Part shown: piece after piece, positions 9,278 to 16,833 of the stretch
How positions within the stretch are numbered: position 1 is the first letter of the stretch
Layout of the letters: the number at the start of each line of letters is the position of its first letter
Source: JAGDZR01 sp049115695
GTDB lineage: Bacteria; Bacteroidota; Bacteroidia; Cytophagales; Cyclobacteriaceae
Length of the DNA stretch: 64,000 bases
Direction of reading: 5' to 3'
NCBI GenBank assembly: GCA_049115695.1
Contig: JAGDZR010000005.1
Span: 124,001-188,000 of the forward strand
Program-made: the position numbers and the translations under genes
Notes under the pieces: generated by a model
Database searches by the model: none
What the model was told of the DNA's origin: nothing
Seen by the model: only the letters and a program-made list of their open reading frames with translations

Positions 9278-12153
9278 TGAAGACGTTTATTGAAGAGATA
9301 GCAGAAAAACTGGTGGCAGAGCACTTGCACGAATTCGAGGAATTGAGCATCGTTTTTCCAAATAGAAGAGCTGGATTATTTTTGAAAAAGGCCTTGGGTA
9401 AGATCATTGATAAGCCTGTGTGGATGCCGAAAATCTACAGTTTTGAAGACTTTGTATTGAGTAAGTCTCCAATGAAAAAGCTCGATACGATTGCAGCTGT
9501 TTTCAGGTTGTATGATATCTATAAGCAGGAGCGACCCGGCGCTGAGACATTTGATAAATTTTTCTTCTGGGGAGAAATGATCGTTCGCGATTTTGATGAA
9601 ATCGATCAATACCTTGTAGATGCTGAAAAGCTATTTACAAGTATTAAATCGCAAAAAGAGTTAGACGAAGAATTCTATTTTTTATCAGAGGAGGATAAAT
9701 CGATTATACAGTCTTTTTGGATGACTTTTTTACCAGAATCGACGAAGGCACAGGAGGCATTTCTCGAAACCTGGAAAATCCTGAAACCTGTGTATGACGC
9801 CTTTCGGAAATCCCTGAATGATTCATCTGAAGGATATGGTGGTTTGATTTATCGCAATTTTCTGGTTGATCTCGAGTCTGATAAATACAACTTTGACGGA
9901 CAATTGGTTTTTGCGGGCTTCAATGCATTGACCTTGGCAGAGGAAGGAATCATCAAGTATCTGGTGAGAGAAAATGGAGCCAAGCTCTTCTGGGACACTG
10001 ATGCCTACTACATGCAAGACCGACAGCAGGAAGCGGGTTTCTTTATGCGGCAGTATGCTCAGGACGGTTTGTTATCACGAGATTTTCCCAAAGAATATCC
10101 TGAAGGCATTCGCAAGTCCAAGTTTATGCTGGCTACTGGTGTCTCTCTCGAAGTTGGTCAGGCAAAGGCCATGTCAGAACACCTGGCAAATCTTCAGGAG
10201 AGCGGAGACTATGATCCAGAAAAGACTGTCGTGGTACTTCCGTATGAGTACATGTTATTCCCCGTTCTTCATTCATTACCCAAAGGAATAGACCAGGTAA
10301 ATATCACGATGGGAATGCCTATCAAAGATACACCAGTGTTTAGCCTGATCGAAAGTATGCTGGTCCTCCATCAAACCAGGCGTGATCACCTGATAAATGG
10401 AACATCGTTTTACTTTAAACCTTTGCTTCAGATCCTGGAGCATCCATTGATCCATCCGGTGGAGTCCAAATCCATTGAGAACCTTGTTAACGAAACCAGA
10501 AGAAGAAATCTTATTTACCTACACGAAGAGGATTTAGGGTTATCTCATCAGCTATTGCAAACGCTGGTCAGCTCACCAACCAGTCCACTTGATTATGCAT
10601 GTGAAGTATTGGAGTCACTGCATAGCTTCTGGATGGGTAAAAATCGCGAATTGGAGCTGGAATACATTGCGAGATTTCATGAGATGGTGGTGAGCTTGCG
10701 TGAAGTGATGGGTGAAAAGTCGGATTCGCTCAGTTTTGATTTTCTTGTAAAATTGATCCGACGGTTAGCGAGAAGCCTGAAGATACCGTTTACTGGAGAG
10801 CCACTGGCCGGCTTACAGGTAATGGGAATACTTGAAACTCGAAATCTGGATTTTGATAATGTGTTCATTCTCAATATGAATGAAGATGCCTGGCCAGCAC
10901 CACCCAGGAAGGGAAGTTTTATTCCATTTAATATCAGAAAGGCATTTGGCATGCCGGTACACGAACATCATGACGCCATTTATGCCTACCTCTTTTATAG
11001 ATTGATGCAACGCGCCAAAAACGTATGGTTTTATTACAATTCAGTTTCTGAGTTCAATATCAATGGAGAGATCAGTCGATTGGTTCAACAAATGGAGCTG
11101 GAGTCAGGGTTAACCATCAACAAACGCGTGCTCGCCAATCCAATAGAGCTTGGGACGCATCAACCCATTGAGATTAAAAAAGACCAGATTGTATTTGAGA
11201 AATTGGACCGGTTTACCACAGAGTTCAAAACCCAATACATGTCACGGCTTACGCCATCAGCTCTCGATACATATCTTCAGTGTAAACTGAGGTTCTATTT
11301 CCGATATGTTGAAGAAATGTATGAGGCAGAAGACATTCAGGAGGAGTTGGATGCCATGGTATTTGGAAATATCCTACACGATACGATGGAGATATTGTAC
11401 AAACAGTTTTGCAATAAAAACAAAACAGATGTTGTACAGCCTGCAGATTTCTTCTTTTTGACCAGCGGAGTTGAAGGAGCTATTAATGAAGCGTTCATCA
11501 AGCACTTTCAGATCAAAAATATAAAGAAGTTCAAGCTTGAAGGACGCAATGTGATTGCAGCAGAAATCATTGCCAAAACAGCCAGAAAGATTCTTGAGTT
11601 TGATCAAGCCTATGCACCATTCCGAATCATTGGACTTGAGGCTAGTACACGAGAGGGATTCTCGTTGGATATGCCCATCAAATGGCGGGATCGCAAAAAA
11701 GTGATAGGTCTTAAGGGCAAGATTGACAGAATTGACATCAGACAGGGAGTTGTGCGGGTCATCGACTACAAAACCGGTAAAGACAAGAAAGAGTTTACCT
11801 CTGTAGCGTCTTTTATCGATCCTGAGGACGTGGGTCGCAATAAAGCTGCTTTTCAGGTTTTCTTTTATGCATATCTGGTTCAGACAGGTCTGAAAGAGGA
11901 TTATGATCGAATTGAGCCCGGCTTATTCAACAGTAGGGACTTATTTCAAAAGGACTTTAACTGGCAACTCATTCAGAAGGAAGGACGTGAGCAAACTCCG
12001 ATCAATAGCTTTGAACAGTTCACTGATCAGTTTGAGGACGTGTTGTCTCAACTGCTCACAGAGATATGGAATCCTGAACATACTTTCACCCAAACAGAAG
12101 ACTTGAAGAAATGTGGCTACTGTAGCTATAAGGAGATTTGTGGTAGGGGGTAA
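9277..12153 (+). CDS. addB: AddB-like nuclease subunit
   Basis: The 958-residue protein is the partner of the AddA-like gene. The C-terminal third has a RecB-type nuclease core (VIDYKTGKD) flanked by cysteines: LQCKLRFYFRY upstream and KKCGYCSYKEICG at the end, the arrangement that holds a 4Fe-4S cluster in AddB/AdnA nucleases. The N-terminus (LSIVFPNRRAGLFLKK) lies where AddB normally has a Walker A loop but lacks GxGKT, so this subunit probably does not hydrolyse ATP. MGMPIKDTPVFSLIESML is typical of the inactivated helicase scaffold. Start and stop overlap (TAATG) couples it to addA. Confidence 0.88.
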   Translation: MKTFIEEIAEKLVAEHLHEFEELSIVFPNRRAGLFLKKALGKIIDKPVWMPKIYSFEDFVLSKSPMKKLDTIAAVFRLYDIYKQERPGAETFDKFFFWGEMIVRDFDEIDQYLVDAEKLFTSIKSQKELDEEFYFLSEEDKSIIQSFWMTFLPESTKAQEAFLETWKILKPVYDAFRKSLNDSSEGYGGLIYRNFLVDLESDKYNFDGQLVFAGFNALTLAEEGIIKYLVRENGAKLFWDTDAYYMQDRQQEAGFFMRQYAQDGLLSRDFPKEYPEGIRKSKFMLATGVSLEVGQAKAMSEHLANLQESGDYDPEKTVVVLPYEYMLFPVLHSLPKGIDQVNITMGMPIKDTPVFSLIESMLVLHQTRRDHLINGTSFYFKPLLQILEHPLIHPVESKSIENLVNETRRRNLIYLHEEDLGLSHQLLQTLVSSPTSPLDYACEVLESLHSFWMGKNRELELEYIARFHEMVVSLREVMGEKSDSLSFDFLVKLIRRLARSLKIPFTGEPLAGLQVMGILETRNLDFDNVFILNMNEDAWPAPPRKGSFIPFNIRKAFGMPVHEHHDAIYAYLFYRLMQRAKNVWFYYNSVSEFNINGEISRLVQQMELESGLTINKRVLANPIELGTHQPIEIKKDQIVFEKLDRFTTEFKTQYMSRLTPSALDTYLQCKLRFYFRYVEEMYEAEDIQEELDAMVFGNILHDTMEILYKQFCNKNKTDVVQPADFFFLTSGVEGAINEAFIKHFQIKNIKKFKLEGRNVIAAEIIAKTARKILEFDQAYAPFRIIGLEASTREGFSLDMPIKWRDRKKVIGLKGKIDRIDIRQGVVRVIDYKTGKDKKEFTSVASFIDPEDVGRNKAAFQVFFYAYLVQTGLKEDYDRIEPGLFNSRDLFQKDFNWQLIQKEGREQTPINSFEQFTDQFEDVLSQLLTEIWNPEHTFTQTEDLKKCGYCSYKEICGRG

Positions 12154-12201
12154 ATTCTTGTTCGTAGTTTTATATATGCTCATAGGTATGAATAGTGATT
12201 A

Positions 12202-12236
12202 TTTTAACACCTAAATTGAACCAATTGGGTGTAAAA
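12202..12236. other. Hairpin downstream of addB
   Basis: ACACC..AATTG and CAATT..GGTGT form an imperfect stem around AAC, extended at the base by TTTT/AAAA pairing. It lies about 50 bp beyond the addB stop. There is no clean U-run after it, so it could be a weak terminator or another REP-like element; the neighbouring palindrome favours the latter. Confidence 0.4.
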
Positions 12237-12264
12237 CTTCCTGTCATCGAAATCTACGAAAATC

Positions 12265-12363
12265 ATGCAGCCTGATACCTACTATTATATTTACAACCAT
12301 TCCAAAGACCCGGAAAATTTGTTCAGGACTGATGAAAAATATAATTATTTCCTTCGTCAATAG
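12265..12363 (+). pseudogene. Truncated REP-associated tyrosine transposase (RAYT)
   Basis: A 32-codon frame from ATG to TAG encodes a peptide with MQPDTYYYIYNHSK near its start and FRTDEKYNYFLRQ at its end. This matches the N-terminus of Y1 (IS200/IS605-like) REP-associated transposases, which open with a YHIYN strand and continue NLF..E.NY.YFL. The family then needs ~120 more residues carrying the HUH motif and catalytic Tyr, all absent. The frame stops exactly inside the left arm of a perfect palindrome, as if the gene was replaced by or decayed into a REP element. The identification rests on remembered family consensus, not a search. Confidence 0.65.
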
Positions 12364-12385
12364 GAGAAATATATTTCTCCTATTG
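12358..12385. repeat. 28-bp perfect palindrome, REP-like
   Basis: The arm CAATAGGAGAAA, a TATA centre and the exact reverse complement of the arm form a perfect 28-bp palindrome. It begins inside the last codons of the RAYT remnant and ends 25 bp from the stop of the convergent DUF4249 gene. No U-run follows on either strand, so it is not a standard terminator. The core ATAGGAGAAAT recurs in the tandem repeats near 39.3 kb. Confidence 0.75.
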
Positions 12386-12409
12386 CAGATACCTATTCCT
12401 TGAGTTATC

Positions 12410-13420
12410 TCAAAACTCAAACTGTTTGATTTTGGTCTGAAATCCTGCAAATACACCATATCCGTTTTCAACATTTGAATAGATTGAAACAGGCTCTGTG
12501 AATGGATCTCCTGAATTCCATTGTTGGATGTACAGCGATTTCAAGTAGCTAAAGTATTCTTTAGAAATAGCCTTTACTTCTATGTAGGGTATAGGTGCTG
12601 GTAAAACCGGCCCTTCAGTCGGATATCTGGGTTGATGATTATAGACATCTGTAATCAATGAAATGACATATTTTTTACCATCAAAAAATGAGTCATCCAA
12701 TATGGTGTGACGACCACTAAATTGCTGTTGATCAAACAAAACACCAGTGCCGTAAAACCACTTCTTTTGTCTTGCAATCTCAATACTAACGATGGAGTCA
12801 TAATCATATAATTCGAGGACTGGATTGAAGTAATATTCTATCACAGGAACATCTTCGTACATGTCAATCAGGTAAAAATTTTCTCCTGCCGGATCATCTA
12901 TCTCGACATTGATAAAATATTCAGCCCAGTAAACTATGTCCTCAGAGCCATCTTCAAAATAGTAAGTTTCATTATGAACGATTGAATCAATACCGACAAC
13001 ATCAAAATCATAATCAGATGATGTAAGAGAGGCTTCTGCCAAAATGGATTGATAGCCTGGTTTGGACGCCTCTATCCTGTATTGTTTGTCGGGTTGAGCA
13101 ATGTAATCCAATGTGTAATAACCTTTTATAAGGCCATCATTATTTACACCCTGAAATTCGAGCATATGTGCCGGAGGTTGTCTCTCTGCAAATGTCCCAA
13201 CCAATTGATTGTCTTCATAAAGCCTCAGATCAACTTCCGATATCCCACCTAGTTTTTTATCGTCTAGGACATATCGATCATCAGTGATCCAGGCACTGAA
13301 TGATGAATCTGGTTGGAAGTAGCTGAAGAGAATAAGTTTTTCTTCGATATCAGGCCTTGGAACATCAATGATCAATTCACAAGCAGATAAAATGAGTATG
13401 ATAGGAATAAGACGCTTCAT
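12410..13420 (-). CDS. DUF4249 lipoprotein
   Basis: The 336-residue protein begins with a lipoprotein signal ending in ILSAC (Cys14) and has the DUF4249 pattern: Ig-like strands with LRLYEDNQLVGTF and YRIEASKPGYQSILAEA, then the C-terminal IYSNVENGYGVFAGF block. Members are surface or periplasmic lipoproteins encoded right after a TonB-dependent receptor and are presumed to help capture its ligand. Here it follows its receptor gene by only 2 bp. Ligand unknown. Confidence 0.88.
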   Translation of the reverse strand: MKRLIPIILILSACELIIDVPRPDIEEKLILFSYFQPDSSFSAWITDDRYVLDDKKLGGISEVDLRLYEDNQLVGTFAERQPPAHMLEFQGVNNDGLIKGYYTLDYIAQPDKQYRIEASKPGYQSILAEASLTSSDYDFDVVGIDSIVHNETYYFEDGSEDIVYWAEYFINVEIDDPAGENFYLIDMYEDVPVIEYYFNPVLELYDYDSIVSIEIARQKKWFYGTGVLFDQQQFSGRHTILDDSFFDGKKYVISLITDVYNHQPRYPTEGPVLPAPIPYIEVKAISKEYFSYLKSLYIQQWNSGDPFTEPVSIYSNVENGYGVFAGFQTKIKQFEF

Positions 13421-13422
13421 GA

Positions 13423-15783
13423 TTAGAACTTTAAGCCGTATCGGAAATAAGGAATGATTGGAAAAATGCTGTACTGGACAAATTTTGGTTCGTCTCCCCA
13501 GCTTTGAAAGTCAATGAAGAAGGCATTTCTTCTGCTATACACATTGTAAGCCCCAAAGGACCACTCCCGCTGAATCCTGGGTTTTTGTTTGTGAAATGTA
13601 ATGCCAACATCCCCACGATGGTAAGCTCTCATGCGATAGCTGTTTCGTTCGCCGTAATTGGTAGCACTAGCTCGATTCCAATAATAGTCATCATTGCCTG
13701 ATTGAGTTATGTGCTCATAGCCAAACGTGCCTTCAAACGGTATATATTCCGTTTGCGGCATTGTCACGGCATTCCCGGTACCATAAACCCAGGTACCCGA
13801 CAGTTTGATGCGCTCACTAAGGTCGTAGATGGCAACCACACTTAGATCATGTCGTCGGTCAAATTTGTAAGGGTATTTCTTACCAAAATTGAGTTCGTCA
13901 AATTGCCGTTCTGTTTTGGATAAAGTATAGCCAATCCAGCCGCTCAGTTTGCCCGTTTTCTTTTGAATCAATAGCTCACCGCCATAGCTCCACCCATCAC
14001 CACTTACTACTTTGTTTTCCCAATTGTCATCAGTGTTGAAGTAGCTCGCACCCTCCTTGTAGGAAATGAGATTCTGCATTTCTTTATAATAGCCCTCAAT
14101 GCTTATTTCAAACGGTCCATAATTCTTGGCCAAGCCGATGGCATATTGCTGAGCAAGTTGAGGACGAACATTGTCCGTGGCAGGAACCCATAGATCGGTT
14201 GGTAGCCCAATGCCAACGTTAGTCAACAGGTGAATGTATTGAGCCATTTGTACATACGATGCTTTAGCTGAGAGACTTTGATTTAGCAACCATCGGGCAG
14301 ATATGCGCGGTTGAAAAGAATCGTAATACCTGCCATTCACACTAAACCCTGAATAATGCGCACCAATATTTACCCTCAATTTCTTTGAGATGGTCCAGTC
14401 GTCTTCTGCATATACATAATATTCAATTGCATTGATATCATTGGCGCCAATCGTGGTGTCGGCAACATTGGCCTCCTTGTATGCAAGCACTCCGGGAGAG
14501 AAGGTGTGGTGCGTTCCCTGGGCCCCAAACTTTATGCTGTGATTGGAGGAGGGCAGATAATCAAAATCAATTTTTGCTGCAATGTCTTGAATGCCAGAGG
14601 AATACTTAATGTGATACTCATAGACTTCAGGAGGATCCTGACCATTGTCTGTATTGATATAATCGTTGAATATATTGAATTGGTAACGACTATACGTTGC
14701 TGTCACATTGCTAAAAAGCTTTGGCGTGAATAAGTGATTCCATCTTACGGCACTGATGATATTACCCCATTTTAAGCCAGATTCGTCATCAAACTCCTCC
14801 TCTTCCCACTCCCATTGATCGCTAAAAGCACCTTTGTCAAGTCCCATATAGGTACTAACAAATAGTCTGTCTTTTTCAGAAAACCTGTGATTGATTTTGC
14901 CAATGTAGTCATGGAAAAAATAGCCTCCTGTACCGCTGGTGCCATTGGCCTTGTTTACGGCCGCAATGACCGGTTTAGCCAATATGTCGATATACGTCCT
15001 GCGAGCTGAAACCAGAAAAGATGTTTTCTCACTGGCAATGGGTCCTTCAAGTGTGAATTTTGATGAAATCAGACCAACAGATCCACTTCCGCTAAGCCGT
15101 TTGTTGTTTCCTTCTTTCAGCGAAATGTCGATTACACTGGATAGTCGTCCACCGTATCGGGCAGGAAATCCACCTTTCATTACCGAGACGTTGTTGATTG
15201 CATCTGGATTAAAGACAGAGAAAAATCCAAAAAGGTGAGAGGCGTTGTAAACAGGTACGCCATCCAGCAGAATCAGGTTTTGATCCGGCCCTCCTCCACG
15301 GACATATATACCACTTGTGCCTTCAGTTCCGCCCTGTATACCAGGTAGCAACTGCAATGATTTCATCACATCAGCTTCTCCCATCAAAACAGGCATTTTT
15401 TGGATTTGCTCTACTGGAAGGTCAATTTTGCTCATTTGTGGTGCAATGGCCAACTCTTCTTCAGCTGAGATAACCACCTCTTCGAGTAAACCACCAGGGA
15501 TTAAATTGATGGTAATTGTAGTTTCGTTATTTCCGACGGTTACTTCTTGTGTGGTGTATCCGACATAGGAAATTCGCAAATTGAGCGGTGATGATATAGA
15601 GGTCAAACTGAAAAAACCATAAGTATTGGTAATGGCACCTTTGCCTGTTGCAATATCTATGATGGTTGCGCCAATTAGGCTTTCACCTGTTTCATCGTCA
15701 TTGATATAACCGCTAATAGTTTTGGACTGACTCACTCCAAGTAGCGGTCCCAGGAGGAGCAAGTAGGTAAGTATACGTTTCAT
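13423..15783 (-). CDS. TonB-dependent receptor with CarboxypepD_reg domain
   Basis: This 786-residue outer-membrane receptor has a Sec signal (MKRILTYLLLLGPLLGVSQS), a carboxypeptidase-regulatory-like domain (ISGYINDDETGESLIGATI), a plug (IYVRGGGPDQNLILLDGVPVYN) and a ~550-residue beta-barrel ending in an aromatic-rich strand (FRYGLKF). The frame extends 33 bp upstream, but the internal Met starts the signal peptide and is preferred. It forms an operon with the DUF4249 lipoprotein. It lacks the length and signature of a SusC protein; substrate unknown. The 5' region is shared divergently with the uronate operon. Confidence 0.9.
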   Translation of the reverse strand: MKRILTYLLLLGPLLGVSQSKTISGYINDDETGESLIGATIIDIATGKGAITNTYGFFSLTSISSPLNLRISYVGYTTQEVTVGNNETTITINLIPGGLLEEVVISAEEELAIAPQMSKIDLPVEQIQKMPVLMGEADVMKSLQLLPGIQGGTEGTSGIYVRGGGPDQNLILLDGVPVYNASHLFGFFSVFNPDAINNVSVMKGGFPARYGGRLSSVIDISLKEGNNKRLSGSGSVGLISSKFTLEGPIASEKTSFLVSARRTYIDILAKPVIAAVNKANGTSGTGGYFFHDYIGKINHRFSEKDRLFVSTYMGLDKGAFSDQWEWEEEEFDDESGLKWGNIISAVRWNHLFTPKLFSNVTATYSRYQFNIFNDYINTDNGQDPPEVYEYHIKYSSGIQDIAAKIDFDYLPSSNHSIKFGAQGTHHTFSPGVLAYKEANVADTTIGANDINAIEYYVYAEDDWTISKKLRVNIGAHYSGFSVNGRYYDSFQPRISARWLLNQSLSAKASYVQMAQYIHLLTNVGIGLPTDLWVPATDNVRPQLAQQYAIGLAKNYGPFEISIEGYYKEMQNLISYKEGASYFNTDDNWENKVVSGDGWSYGGELLIQKKTGKLSGWIGYTLSKTERQFDELNFGKKYPYKFDRRHDLSVVAIYDLSERIKLSGTWVYGTGNAVTMPQTEYIPFEGTFGYEHITQSGNDDYYWNRASATNYGERNSYRMRAYHRGDVGITFHKQKPRIQREWSFGAYNVYSRRNAFFIDFQSWGDEPKFVQYSIFPIIPYFRYGLKF

Positions 15784-15932
15784 TAAGCGTGATTCGGTTT
15801 GCGATCTGTTGAACAAAAATCAGACCAATTTGAGTTTAACGGTAAGATGTTGCTTTCATTGTGAATTTGATATCATGAAGGACATTGCCATTTACCAAAG
15901 GTTGCTCTGCTGGTTTAGATATTTTCTAAGGA

Positions 15933-15953
15933 TGAGTAAATTTTGAATACTCA
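15933..15953. promoter_or_regulatory. Candidate operator for the kdu operon
   Basis: TGAGTA and TACTCA form a perfect 6-bp inverted repeat separated by 9 bp (21 bp in total), about 50 bp upstream of the kduI ATG. The spacer holds TTTTG, which could be a Bacteroidota -33 element, so a bound dimer would block the promoter. The Nudix-type regulator four genes downstream is the natural candidate. No convincing -7 element could be fixed, and the divergent TonB receptor could also be affected. Confidence 0.35.
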
Positions 15954-16002
15954 CAAAACTGTGTCATATTTACATAGTATTATTTTTTGAACTAATTACA
16001 CT

Positions 16003-16833
16003 ATGATATCTCGTTACGCATCACATCCTCAGGACTATGTCAGTTATGATACTAGCAGAATACGAAAAGAATTCCTTGCTGATCAACTGGTGGAAGACGG
16101 TAGGCTTAATCTCATCTATACACATTATGACAGATTTATTTTCGGGACTGCTCAGCCAACCAAAGCGCCAATCGAACTGGGGAATTATGAGCAACTAAAG
16201 GCATCATATTTTTTACAACGTCGGGAATTAGGGGTTATCAATTTGGCAGGAGATGGTGTGATTATCGTTGACGGAACTGAATATAAACTGGCAAAATATG
16301 ACTGCTTGTATGTTGGAAGAGGAGCTCAAAAAGTCATTTTCAACAGTAATAATGCCGATGAGCCAGCTTTGTTTTATCTCAATAGTTGTCCCGCACATAA
16401 GGAGTACCCCACCACCTTGGCCCATCAAGCTGATGCAAATCGAGTGGATTTGGGATCAAAAGAAAGTTGTAATGAGCGTACGATTTTTCAATATATTCAT
16501 GAAGATGGAGTTCAGAGTTGTCAATTAGTAATGGGCTATACTGAACTCGCCTCGGGAAGTATTTGGAACACTTTTCCACCTCACACTCACGAGCGTCGAA
16601 TGGAAGTGTATTTTTATTTTGATGTACCCGAAGATCAGGTGGTTCTACATTTGATGGGTCGACCAGATGAAACCCGTCATATCGTGATGAAAAATTATGA
16701 GGCCGTGATTTCCCCTGAGTGGTCCATTCACTCCGGCGCAGGTACAATGGCTTATAAATTTGTTTGGGGGATGGGGGGTGAGAACCAGTCTTTTACAGAT
16801 ATGGATGGTATTAGTTTAAATGACATGAAATGA
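16003..16833 (+). CDS. kduI: 5-keto-4-deoxyuronate isomerase
   Basis: KduI converts 5-keto-4-deoxyuronate, formed spontaneously from unsaturated uronic acids, to 3-deoxy-D-glycero-2,5-hexodiulosonate in the cytosol. The 276-residue length is standard. The cupin metal site is visible in PPHTHERRMEVYFYF, and the C-terminal WSIHSGAG and FVWGMGGENQ blocks are typical. It is the first gene of an operon: its stop overlaps the next start as ATGA. The substrate would come from the GH88 and GH105 enzymes encoded downstream. Confidence 0.95.
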   Translation: MISRYASHPQDYVSYDTSRIRKEFLADQLVEDGRLNLIYTHYDRFIFGTAQPTKAPIELGNYEQLKASYFLQRRELGVINLAGDGVIIVDGTEYKLAKYDCLYVGRGAQKVIFNSNNADEPALFYLNSCPAHKEYPTTLAHQADANRVDLGSKESCNERTIFQYIHEDGVQSCQLVMGYTELASGSIWNTFPPHTHERRMEVYFYFDVPEDQVVLHLMGRPDETRHIVMKNYEAVISPEWSIHSGAGTMAYKFVWGMGGENQSFTDMDGISLNDMK

